59,568 nt of DNA, from positions 1 to 59,568 of the forward strand of contig DATKHR010000076.1 in assembly GCA_035510155.1 (NCBI GenBank), in the 5' to 3' direction. Shown piece by piece: positions 23,407 to 31,583 of the stretch. The notes under the pieces were generated by a model that saw nothing but the letters and a program-made list of their open reading frames with translations, did not search any database and had not been told where the DNA came from. Made by a program: the position numbers and the translations under genes. Position 1 is the first letter of the stretch; each line of letters begins with the position of its first letter. This DNA is from DATKHR01 sp035510155. Its GTDB lineage: Bacteria; Acidobacteriota; Vicinamibacteria; Vicinamibacterales; CAVVIG01.

Positions 23407-26400
23407 CTACTCGGAACTTAACGGTCCGAAGTCGTCGACGAGTGTTGCCGTGACCGGCGGCAACGGCAGGCGTCGCGGCTCGCCGTCCCAGCGAGGCGCC
23501 CCGATCACGTGTCGGACGCCACTCGGCCCTGTCCAGCAAGGCTGCTCCCCGCGCGCGGCGACAACAAACAGGTTCTTCAACTCGTCGGGAAGTACGTCGG
23601 CGAGGCTGCCGCGCCCCGCGCGACACCTGCCTTCCTGAACCGTTGCGGAGAGGTACAACCGATCGCGCGCTCGCGTGAGCGCAACATAAAGAAGGCGTTT
23701 GGTCTCTTCCCGCTCGCGAGCCGACGCATCCTCGTCCGCTTCGGACTGATAGTCGGCGATGGCGACGAACGCGTCGCCTCCGGCTTCGGCAACACGAATC
23801 GGGGGGCGGATGGCGCCGGTGCCACGGCCCATGTTGACGACGAAGACGATCGGAAACTCGAGGCCCTTTGCGGCGTGCACCGTCATCAGGCTCACGGCGT
23901 CCACCGCGTCAATCGCGGCATTCGATTCATCACCGAGGGCGAGCCGCTCGAGGTAGTCCGCAAGCCGCGACAACGTCGCGTATCCGCGGTTCTGCGCGCG
24001 GCGGATCATGGCGCGGAACTTCTTGAGGTTCTCTCGTGCTTGCCGGCGGCGCGTTCCGCGCAGCTCGTAGGCGTAGGCGGTCTCGCGGATCACAGCGTCG
24101 AGAAGGTCGGACGGCGGCTGCCTGTCAACGCGCGCGAGCCACTCGGGAACACAAGCGCGCAGCAGATCCAGCACGCGCCGATCCTCTGTGCTCAGCCTTA
24201 CTCGGTTTGCATTGGCAGGCCACGACGGGTCGAGGATCGCGTCGGCCACGCGCGGAGACAGCGCGGCGAGGGCGTCATCGGACAGCCGCACGAAGCGCGA
24301 TCTCAGAAACGATGACGCCGCGAGGTCGGAAAGCGGATCGGCAAGGTACCGAAGCAAAGCGACAGCATCCTGCACCTCGTCGGAGTCGAAGAAGCCGAGG
24401 CCCTTGTAAACGTAGGTCGGGACGCCACGGCGGGAGAGGGCCGCCTCGAATTCCCGGTGACTGTCGCGCGATCGAAAGAGAATCCCGACATCGGCTGGCC
24501 GCGCGACACGACGCAACCCTGTCAGCCGATCGCGGACGAATGAACCTGACAACAGGGCGACGATTTCGTCCGCCGCTCGATCGGCGGCTTGGCTCACCGA
24601 CTCGCCTACGATCACCGCGAGTGGGGCCGACGAGCCAGCGGAAACAGGAAGGGCAGGATGGGCCTGGAGGGCGGGAGCGGCGGGGCATGCCGAGAAGGAA
24701 GGAGGGGCAATCGGGAAGCGGTCGCGCTCGTCGTAAAGAAATGCATCGCGACGGTTATCACTTGGAGAGCTCCCCTCCGCCGGTAGCGGCGCCCTGCCGG
24801 GGGTCACAATTGCGGCGCACACGTCGTTCACGAACGAGAGAATCTCGGGCGCTGATCGGAAGCTGACCGTAATCGCCCGCCGCGGCTGGCTCGCCGGCCG
24901 GAGCCCTTCGATGAACGCCGCCGCATCCTCGACGAGCCCGACATCCGCGTCGCGAAACCCGTAGATTGACTGTTTACGGTCGCCGACGATGAAGATCGAG
25001 GGCGCGATCGCGTCGGCAGCGGCACCCATGCCTTCGCCCCACGTCTTGACCAGCTGCCGCACCAGCTCCCACTGCGCGCGGCTCGTGTCCTGAAATTCGT
25101 CGAGGAGCACATGCCGGTGGCGGGTCTCGAGGCGAAGGCGACTCTCAGCGAACTCGTCGAGGTCCCTCAACAGCTTGACCGCCCGCTCGAGGACGCCGGG
25201 AAAATCGAGCAGCGCATGCGATTCGAGCGCGCGCTCGTATTGCCGCAGGGCGATCGCGAAGACGCGCCATACGCCGCGTGACATCACGACGTTCAGGTCG
25301 CGGCGGAGGCTGCGGATCGCTTCGGCAACGGACGGCGCAATGGCGGCCGCCGTCCGGCGGTGGCGCTTCCATGCGTCTTCGGTCCGGCAGTCGGTGGCGT
25401 TGAAACCAGTCCCGGCAAAGTGCCTGCCGCGCGGGTCACCGTCCTGCTTCAGAAAGTACGCGCGGAGGCGATCGATGAAGTTGCGGAAGGCGGCTTGTTC
25501 TTCGCGGCGTGAGAACGAAAGGGCATCATCGTCAGGCGAGAGCGGCGTGACGAGACCTGCAATGTCGGCGGCCAGCATCGCAAAGGGCGGGCGCTCAGTT
25601 GGCCCGTCGCTCAAGAAGGCCTGGAGGCCGCGGGCCTCAAAGCGGGAGCGTGCTGCGGAGCCAAGGCGTGGCGCGGGAATCGATAGAAAGATCTCGCGCA
25701 GCCGGCCGGCGGCGTTGCGACACGCGACTGCGGCCGTGAGATCTTTCGGGCCCGCAGCAAGGTAGCGGCGGAGCACGCGCGGGGCGACGAGGCGGCGGTC
25801 GATGAGCGCCGCGATGCCGCTTCGAAGGCGGCGCTCGCCCAGCTGGGCAAACAGAAGCGCGACGTCGTCGTCTTCCGCGGCGATGCTGCGGCACATGCGG
25901 AAGGCACGATCGAGGGACTCCTCCATCAGGCGCGGCACGTCGGTGTCGGCAGCCAGCTCGAATCCCGGATCGACGTCCGCCTCGAGCGGGAACTCGCGCA
26001 AGAGCGAGAGGCAGAACGCGTCGATCGTGGAAATGGCGATATCGCCGAGGCGCGATTTCAACTCACGCCATCGACGACGGTCGAGCTCTGACAGACGGCT
26101 CTCTTCGCTCAAGCGATCGACGATGCGCTGCCGCATTTCGGCCGCTGCCTTGCGCGTGAACGTAATCGCCAGGATGTTCTCCGGGTCGACGCCGGCGCGT
26201 AGGAGGTTGACGTAACGCTCGACGAGAATGCGCGTCTTCCCCGTGCCAGCCGAAGCCTCGAGGACGATGTTCTGCGTGGGATCGACGGCGGCAGAGCGGG
26301 CGTCCTGGTCAGAAAGTGATTCAGGATTTGGGATTAGGGACTCGGAATTTGGAATCTGGGACTCTGAAGTCGCGATCTGGATTGCCACGCCGCCGCGCTG

Positions 26401-26469
26401 CGGATCCGGATCCGCTTGCGTGCCGGGGTCGTCGTCGAATGGCAGCCGAAGCTCAGACGTCACCGACAT
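23407..26469 (-). CDS. addA: AddA-type UvrD/RecB-like helicase subunit lacking C-terminal nuclease
   Basis: A 1020-residue superfamily 1A helicase. Walker A EASAGTGKTRILVERY is at about 71-86, with AITFTRKAAAEMRQR, Walker B HVLLDEFQDTSRAQW, GDRKQSIYGFRDADV, TVSFRSAPEILSFVN, SLMTVHAAKGLEFP and LLYVALTRARDRLYL. The protein ends about 85 residues after motif VI, with no RecB-type nuclease motif (no GxxD...DYK). AddAB resects double-strand ends for recombination. The start ATG 26469 overlaps addB by 17 bases. Residues 33-52 are a heptapeptide repeat (SxIPNxE) encoded by a 7-bp array. Confidence 0.88.
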   Translation of the reverse strand: MSVTSELRLPFDDDPGTQADPDPQRGGVAIQIATSESQIPNSESLIPNPESLSDQDARSAAVDPTQNIVLEASAGTGKTRILVERYVNLLRAGVDPENILAITFTRKAAAEMRQRIVDRLSEESRLSELDRRRWRELKSRLGDIAISTIDAFCLSLLREFPLEADVDPGFELAADTDVPRLMEESLDRAFRMCRSIAAEDDDVALLFAQLGERRLRSGIAALIDRRLVAPRVLRRYLAAGPKDLTAAVACRNAAGRLREIFLSIPAPRLGSAARSRFEARGLQAFLSDGPTERPPFAMLAADIAGLVTPLSPDDDALSFSRREEQAAFRNFIDRLRAYFLKQDGDPRGRHFAGTGFNATDCRTEDAWKRHRRTAAAIAPSVAEAIRSLRRDLNVVMSRGVWRVFAIALRQYERALESHALLDFPGVLERAVKLLRDLDEFAESRLRLETRHRHVLLDEFQDTSRAQWELVRQLVKTWGEGMGAAADAIAPSIFIVGDRKQSIYGFRDADVGLVEDAAAFIEGLRPASQPRRAITVSFRSAPEILSFVNDVCAAIVTPGRAPLPAEGSSPSDNRRDAFLYDERDRFPIAPPSFSACPAAPALQAHPALPVSAGSSAPLAVIVGESVSQAADRAADEIVALLSGSFVRDRLTGLRRVARPADVGILFRSRDSHREFEAALSRRGVPTYVYKGLGFFDSDEVQDAVALLRYLADPLSDLAASSFLRSRFVRLSDDALAALSPRVADAILDPSWPANANRVRLSTEDRRVLDLLRACVPEWLARVDRQPPSDLLDAVIRETAYAYELRGTRRRQARENLKKFRAMIRRAQNRGYATLSRLADYLERLALGDESNAAIDAVDAVSLMTVHAAKGLEFPIVFVVNMGRGTGAIRPPIRVAEAGGDAFVAIADYQSEADEDASAREREETKRLLYVALTRARDRLYLSATVQEGRCRAGRGSLADVLPDELKNLFVVAARGEQPCWTGPSGVRHVIGAPRWDGEPRRLPLPPVTATLVDDFGPLSSE
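26319..26381. repeat. 7-bp tandem array inside addA
   Basis: Nine 7-mers in register in the plus strand (ATTCAGG, ATTTGGG, ATTAGGG, ACTCGGA, ATTTGGA, ATCTGGG and so on). Three units make 21 bp, so the minus-strand reading gives a heptapeptide repeat in the AddA N-terminus. Same unit length and AT-start as the array at 22081. Confidence 0.75.
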
Positions 26470-29400
26470 AATCCTTCCGGCAGACCGTTGAGTAGCCGCA
26501 GGTCTCACACCGGTACACATCGTCGGGCGCGGGTGGAAACTGACCGTGGGCGATGGCGTCAATGGTCTGAGCCAACCGGTCCTGCGCCTCGGCCAGCACT
26601 TTGTCGCGATCCGCGTCGCTTTGAAAGAGCGGCACGACGCGTCTTGGGCCTTTGAACGCCAGATAGGCGGCCTCGCTCATTGACCAGTCGCCGCCTCGAT
26701 TGGCGCGCAGCCACTGCTCCGCGCACAGACTATAGACCGGCAGCTGGAGTGCCTTCTTGCGATCGGGCGGCCACCCCAGCTTGTAATCAACGAGCCGGAA
26801 CGTGCCGTCAGCAAGGAGATCGACCCGATCCGCCTTTCCCCGCAGCGCGATCCTTCTCGGGCCGCCGGACGTCGTAAAGGTGAACTCGCCACGCAGTTCG
26901 TGTTCCAGCAAACGGTCGATGACGGGGATGGGGCGCTCCGCTTCCATGCGCATGACTGCTTCGCCCAGGCCGGCGGCAGCGGGAGAGCCGAGGAGCCGGG
27001 TGCGCTCAAGGCCGGCTTCGGCGCCGGGCAGCTCAGTCAGCTTCCGGTCGACGACGGCGGTGAACATGCGGCGGGCCTCGTCGATGTTGTTGGAGTCGAT
27101 CGCGCCGTATCCCGCGCTCTGCCATGCCGCGAAGAACTCTTCGAACACCTCGTGAAGAAATTGTCCCTGGCGACGCGGATCCATGACCTCTTCGTCATCC
27201 GGTTCTTCGTCGAGCTTCAAGATGTGTTGAGCGAAGAAGCGAAAGGGGCAACCCAGGTAGGTTTCGAGAGCGCTGACCGACCACGGGCGAACATTTCGGT
27301 CGAGTGAGCCGGGTTGGTCGACTGCCGCGGTGAGCACGCCGTGATATTGCGCCGAATCACACGGCGTGCGGGACGCGCGGAGCGAAGCCCACGCCTGGGC
27401 GCGCGGGTCGAGGGGCGCGAAGGATACGGGGTCGAGCGACAACGCCTCGTCCATAAAAACTCTGGAGGCGAGGGTTGCGCCCGCCGCGGGTGCCGCGGTG
27501 GGGACCCCCGCGCCCCGCCGCACCGCTGGTGCCGCGGTGGGGACCCCGGCGTCGAGCAGCAGCGATCGCCACACGAGGGCGTCGTCGTCCAATGTAAACG
27601 TCGAAAGGATCGTTCGCCGCGACGGCGAGGCGACGAGATCCTGAAAATTGGCCTCCGCAGATGCTTGCCGCTCCCTCTCCGACGGCCAGCCCAAGGCCTT
27701 CAACAGCGAAGATGGATAGAAGATGTTTCGCTTCGGACGCTCGGGCCACTCAGGCTCGATCAGGCCGACGACCGTGAGGTCGTCGAAGTCGCCGTAGCGG
27801 GCAGCGTTGTCGTCGAGCAACTGGAGCCCTCGATCGGCGGGGTCGACCTCGACCGTCTGCTCCTCGATCCAGCGGCGTACGGCGAGCGCCAAGTCTTCGA
27901 CCGTCCATGACGGGTCGTCGTGCGTCGCGTGAACGGCCGCGAGCGCGTTCAATGTGTCGCTAATGGCGGCGCGAGCTCGGCGCTCCCGTGATGCAAGCTC
28001 TGTCCGGTCTCCGTCAATCGATCGCAGATGCCGCTCCCAGAATGCGGCCAGGTGACGCACGTGGACCGATGCTCGTGCCTGCTCGGCGAGGGGTGCCAAT
28101 TCCCGTGTGACGCGGATGGCGAGATGCAGCGCGGGAGCCGACCTCGCGTCCTTCCACGTCTCCGCAAATGTCCCAAGGCGAGCGGGATCGCCGAGATACC
28201 GGGCGGCACTTAGCGCGCGATCAAGAGCGGCGACGGCCTCGCGCGAGACGCCTTCACCCTCACCGTTACCCACGCCTCCGATCTCGCTGCTCTCACGGTC
28301 GAGCGTGAAGCGGAAGTGTGGCGACCGCAAAAGCGCGACAGTTGTTGAGCGCGTAAAATTCGCTTCAACTGCCTCCAGAATCAGATCGAGGGCGGCAGAG
28401 GTCGGCTCGGCTGCCAGCGGCAACGTGTCACCGGTCTGAAAGGGAATGCCCGCGGACCCAAACACGTCGCGAGCCAGGTACAGGTACGGCAAGGGGCGCT
28501 TGTACACGACACCGACGCGATCAAGCGCGACGGATGAGCCGTTTCGGCGATCAGACTTCAGCTGGCGGGCGACGGCCACGAGTTCTTCTTCGCGGTCGCG
28601 ATACGTGGACCAAGGTTCGTGCGATTGCCCGGGCGACTGCGTTCCAGAGGCCCCGCCTCCGTTGGGCCCGAGCTGCGTTCCAGAGGCCCCGCCCCCGTTG
28701 GGCCCGAGCGATTTCCACTCGACTTCGTCGATCCCGGGCAGCCAGGTGTGCAGGCGCTGGTGGAAGCCCGACTGCAGCAGCTTTTCAGTCGCGATGACGT
28801 CAAGGAACTCGAGCCCCGGAATGCGCGACAGGAGATCGAAATCAGCGACGAACAGACCTTCAGCGCTGGCAATCCAGTCGGCGAGGGTGACGATGATGTG
28901 GCGCACCGGGTGGGGCGACGGCTCCGCGATGAGCTGTTCGCGCAGGGTGTGCTCGTCGCAGGCCCCCGATTGGTGAACACGACGCTCATACTCACGGAAG
29001 GCATCAGCCAAGAACTGAGTCTGCTGGCGCATACGGCGTGCGCCACGATCTATGTCGAGATCCAGGGGATCCGGCGAGCGATCGCTCGAGCCCAGCGCTG
29101 TCTGGATCAGCTCTTCGAAACGCGTGACGGATTGTGATTGGCGGCGCAGGTGATCGTAAAAGCGAAGCATCTCCGCGATCAGCCCGAGCCTGAGCCTGAT
29201 GCGCCGTTCAATCGGCGCGCAGGCGGACCGAGCGCTTGCCTGGGCGATGACGTCGCGCTCGATGACGGTCAGGCGGCGTGGGGGCTGGCCAAGGCGCGCG
29301 TGGAAGAGGTCGTACAGCTCATCGCGAGTGACTGGAGCCGGGCCGGCGACGTGGGTCAGGTCGGTTGCACGGAGCTGGCGGGCCGGGTCGGGCCCGTGAA

Positions 29401-29611
29401 ACTGGCGCGTCGGGCCGGTCGCCGGGGTCGGACCTGCGATTGACGAGTTGGCGCGGAATTGATGCCAGGAATGCAGTAACTGGCGGCCCGCAGCGCGAGT
29501 AGGAACGACAACAATTGTGGTCGGAGTTGCGAGATTTGCGATCGCGCGGCGGAAGCCGCGCAGATCCGGCACGCGCACAAGCCGCGTCCGGCGTGGGGTG
29601 GTCACGGCCAC
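26453..29611 (-). CDS. addB: AddB-type subunit with PD-(D/E)XK nuclease and Fe-S cysteine set
   Basis: About 1052 residues from GTG 29611 (GTG 29605 is also possible). The N-terminal part resembles a decayed helicase (TTIVVVPTRAAGRQLL, no intact Walker A). The C-terminal nuclease has KADRVDLLADGTFRLVDYKLG and the following QLPVY. An iron-sulfur set is visible: Cys in LGCPFRFFAQHIL plus C-x2-C-x5-C in RCETCGYSTVCRKD at the C-terminus. This is the AddB arrangement. Two in-frame tandem duplications (about 39 and 36 bp) add Gly/Pro-rich loops. It is flanked by coupled genes on both sides. Confidence 0.85.
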   Translation of the reverse strand: MAVTTPRRTRLVRVPDLRGFRRAIANLATPTTIVVVPTRAAGRQLLHSWHQFRANSSIAGPTPATGPTRQFHGPDPARQLRATDLTHVAGPAPVTRDELYDLFHARLGQPPRRLTVIERDVIAQASARSACAPIERRIRLRLGLIAEMLRFYDHLRRQSQSVTRFEELIQTALGSSDRSPDPLDLDIDRGARRMRQQTQFLADAFREYERRVHQSGACDEHTLREQLIAEPSPHPVRHIIVTLADWIASAEGLFVADFDLLSRIPGLEFLDVIATEKLLQSGFHQRLHTWLPGIDEVEWKSLGPNGGGASGTQLGPNGGGASGTQSPGQSHEPWSTYRDREEELVAVARQLKSDRRNGSSVALDRVGVVYKRPLPYLYLARDVFGSAGIPFQTGDTLPLAAEPTSAALDLILEAVEANFTRSTTVALLRSPHFRFTLDRESSEIGGVGNGEGEGVSREAVAALDRALSAARYLGDPARLGTFAETWKDARSAPALHLAIRVTRELAPLAEQARASVHVRHLAAFWERHLRSIDGDRTELASRERRARAAISDTLNALAAVHATHDDPSWTVEDLALAVRRWIEEQTVEVDPADRGLQLLDDNAARYGDFDDLTVVGLIEPEWPERPKRNIFYPSSLLKALGWPSERERQASAEANFQDLVASPSRRTILSTFTLDDDALVWRSLLLDAGVPTAAPAVRRGAGVPTAAPAAGATLASRVFMDEALSLDPVSFAPLDPRAQAWASLRASRTPCDSAQYHGVLTAAVDQPGSLDRNVRPWSVSALETYLGCPFRFFAQHILKLDEEPDDEEVMDPRRQGQFLHEVFEEFFAAWQSAGYGAIDSNNIDEARRMFTAVVDRKLTELPGAEAGLERTRLLGSPAAAGLGEAVMRMEAERPIPVIDRLLEHELRGEFTFTTSGGPRRIALRGKADRVDLLADGTFRLVDYKLGWPPDRKKALQLPVYSLCAEQWLRANRGGDWSMSEAAYLAFKGPRRVVPLFQSDADRDKVLAEAQDRLAQTIDAIAHGQFPPAPDDVYRCETCGYSTVCRKDYVGDV
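27489..27549. repeat. 39-bp period direct repeat within addB
   Basis: The 20-base core GGTGCCGCGGTGGGGACCCC begins at 27489 and again at 27528. It encodes two copies of a G-V-P-T-A-A-P motif in a loop of AddB. In-frame duplication. Confidence 0.7.
28637..28708. repeat. Two tandem 36-bp units within addB
   Basis: Copies at 28637-28672 and 28673-28708 differ at one base. They encode two copies of LGPNGGGASGTQ, an in-frame Gly-rich insert in the middle of AddB. Confidence 0.85.
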
Positions 29612-29612
29612 G

Positions 29613-31007
29613 TCACTGAAGTTGAGGGGGACGCAGCAACGACCGGATATCCTCACGCGCGCGCGCGCCAAGCATCAGGGCGCCGGCGGCGGCGGACGAC
29701 GCGTTCCAGGCGCGGCCCATATCGTTGGCGAGCGTGGCTTCACGCCTCACGATGACCGCGCTCGAGGCAAGCTGCGCGGCGCTCACCATAAGAGCGTGGG
29801 CGGCGGCCAGCTCCTCAGGCGGACCAATTCTCGCCAGCAGCTTCAGAAGCAAGGACACACGCTGCTCCAGTGAGGCGAGCGAAGCCGGCGACGAGCCGGC
29901 AAGCGCTTTGATGTCCTCCAGGGACGGCCTGAGCTGCGCGAAGAGTGCGATCGGCGCGCGAATCGCAGTACTGTAAGCCACGAACGCCGGAAGCCGCAGC
30001 TCCCAGTGATCGCGTGCCAGGCGAAGACGCCGGGTGGCGTCGAGCTTTGCCTCGAGAGTCTTGACGAGCGTGCTGACGGCCTCCGGGCGCTGATAGCCCA
30101 GCTCGGCGTCGTGCTGCCGTACGCCCGCCAGCAGCCGCTCCACTCCGCGAACGTCGGCCAGGGCGGCTCGCCGATCAACTGCCGCAAGCGTGCCGGTTGC
30201 CAGCGCACTATAGGAACGGTCGATCTGGAGCTCCACGTTCAGGGCCGCTTCCACCTCTGCTCTCTTTGTCGCGACAAAAGCGGAGGGGAGCTCGCCCTTG
30301 TCGCGCTCAATGACGCCGAGCGCTGTAGAGAGAAGCGAGGTTCGCTCGACCGAGCTGTCGATGACTCGCGCGGCGTTGAGCACCTGCTCGATCCCCTCGC
30401 GCAAGGTGAGCGGCGGCAGCAGCGGCTCCGTGATGGCCGGTGGATCGACGAACGCCGACAGGCTGAGATCGAACTGGGTTTCGCCGGAAGCCGCTCGGAG
30501 ATCGGCAATCGCCTCATCGAGCATGCCCACCATCTGTCGCACTTCGGCCTGACGATAGTTGTAGTGCCGCTGCGGCCAGTCGGCGAGGAGCGACCGGGCG
30601 CGCTCGACGATGGCGAGGCGGTGGGCGGGACTCGACGTGGTCGCGACGTCGTCGAGCGCCTGGGCGAGCTGCTTGGTCAACGCGGCGTAGTCGAGTTCCG
30701 CTTGCCCTTTCAGGTAATGAGCGGCGCGGGCGGCGTTTGCGTAGCGGTCGGTGCGGTCCCAGTCGACGCGCTCGGCGGGCAGGTTCACGAGGTGGAGCGG
30801 AGGGTTCGGCGTAACCGCGGTCGGCATTGAAAAAACGACGCGGTCACCGACGCGGGCGGGCTCGCCGTAGCTCACGAGCGACGTCCCGTCGCGGAGAAAG
30901 ATCCGCAGCAGCGTCGCGTCCTCTTCGGCAGCGGCCGCCGGCGCCGCCGGCATCGGCAACAGCAGGAGCGCCGATAGCGTGGCAGCCGACCACGTTCGAC
31001 TGTTCAT
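29613..31007 (-). CDS. Secreted/periplasmic helical protein of unknown function
   Basis: A 464-residue protein with a clear signal peptide (MNSRTWSAATLSALLLLPMPAAPAAAAEE). A short beta segment LLRIFLRDGTSLVSYGEPARVGDRVVFSMP follows; the rest (from about 80) is Ala/Leu/Arg-rich and almost wholly alpha-helical. No family is recognised. The stop is one base before the addB GTG, so it is the promoter-proximal gene of an addB-addA transcript, an odd pairing of an exported protein with a DNA-end processing enzyme. Confidence 0.7.
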   Translation of the reverse strand: MNSRTWSAATLSALLLLPMPAAPAAAAEEDATLLRIFLRDGTSLVSYGEPARVGDRVVFSMPTAVTPNPPLHLVNLPAERVDWDRTDRYANAARAAHYLKGQAELDYAALTKQLAQALDDVATTSSPAHRLAIVERARSLLADWPQRHYNYRQAEVRQMVGMLDEAIADLRAASGETQFDLSLSAFVDPPAITEPLLPPLTLREGIEQVLNAARVIDSSVERTSLLSTALGVIERDKGELPSAFVATKRAEVEAALNVELQIDRSYSALATGTLAAVDRRAALADVRGVERLLAGVRQHDAELGYQRPEAVSTLVKTLEAKLDATRRLRLARDHWELRLPAFVAYSTAIRAPIALFAQLRPSLEDIKALAGSSPASLASLEQRVSLLLKLLARIGPPEELAAAHALMVSAAQLASSAVIVRREATLANDMGRAWNASSAAAGALMLGARAREDIRSLLRPPQLQ

Positions 31008-31046
31008 GAGGTTTCAAGGGTAGTGCGCGGCGCGGAGTCCGTCAAC

Positions 31047-31088
31047 TGTGGATATCCTGTGGATGGATCGTGTATTTCCTGTGGACGA
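31047..31088. promoter_or_regulatory. Three phased DnaA-box-like sequences
   Basis: TGTGGATAT (31047), TGTGGATGG (31058) and TGTGGACGA (31080) match the DnaA box complement TGTGGATAA at 8, 7 and 7 of 9 bases. Their starts are 11 and 22 bases apart, so all face the same side of the helix, and an A/T run follows. No dnaA, dnaN or gyrB is near, so this is not proposed as oriC. Confidence 0.3.
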
Positions 31089-31207
31089 ACGGACAGGTGA
31101 AATTTTTTTTGGGGCGGCGCCGCTCCTTGTCTGAACCCCCCTCTGATCTGTGCGCGAGCTTTCGTGCGTCGCTTCGCTTGGATCCCGATCGAACGATGCG
31201 TAAAATC

Positions 31208-31320
31208 CGTTGCTCGCTTCTCGGAACAGGTTGCTCGGACTCGGAGCTCGCTCGTCGTTGCTCGAGCTCGCTGGCCGGAGCTCACTGCCGGGGGGCTCGT
31301 TGCCTGGTTGTTACTCGATA
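31208..31320. repeat. Possible degenerate 7-bp array (GTTGCTC-type)
   Basis: GCTCG-rich sequence that can be split into roughly sixteen 7-mers such as GTTGCTC, GCTTCTC, GGACTCG, GAGCTCG and TTGCTCG. Register is poorer than in the arrays at 22081 and 26319, so the call is tentative. Confidence 0.35.
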
Positions 31321-31341
31321 TTCGTCAGATTTCACCGCGCT

Positions 31342-31572
31342 GTGGCCGCAGACGTTCATCGCTATCAAGAGTCCATCGCGGGACACCCGTACCTCATCGA
31401 AGTCATGGCGGTGTCGGAGGATCGCTGGCGCGCGTACATCGTTCGCATTCCCGGCGTCCCCACGGCGCTGATGCCGTTTTACGGTCCCACGCCGACGGAG
31501 GCGGCGCGCCAACTCCGCGACTGGCTGACCCGCGCGCATCAGCAGGCGGCCTCGCCGGCCGGGACAGTGTAG
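31342..31572 (+). CDS. Small protein of unknown function (about 76 aa)
   Basis: From GTG 31342 (alternative ATG 31405) the frame gives YLIEVMAVSEDRWRAYIVRIPGVPTALMPFYGPTPTEAARQLRDWLTRAH, which looks like a beta-beta-beta-alpha domain reminiscent of HicB-type folds. The upstream part of the longer frame is low-complexity and excluded. It ends 12 bases before the S9 hydrolase start, on the same strand. Function not known. Confidence 0.5.
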   Translation: MAADVHRYQESIAGHPYLIEVMAVSEDRWRAYIVRIPGVPTALMPFYGPTPTEAARQLRDWLTRAHQQAASPAGTV

Positions 31573-31583
31573 GATCGGGGGGC

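Larger units (their letters stand above)
31008..31341. other. Intergenic region between divergent transcription units
   Basis: Holds a cluster of three DnaA-box-like sequences (31047-31088), an eight-T run at 31103-31110 that does not follow a hairpin, and a degenerate GCTCG-rich array. An open frame starting at 31164 runs into the S9 hydrolase gene but is low-complexity here and is not taken as coding. Confidence 0.4.

Noticed and set aside
31096..31125. T-run near GC palindrome as terminator
   Set aside because: The T run precedes the palindrome on the plus strand and becomes an A run after it on the minus strand, so neither orientation terminates.
31164..31583. 140-codon extension of the S9 hydrolase frame
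   Set aside because: Overlaps a low-complexity array and another plausible small gene, and precedes the signal peptide.
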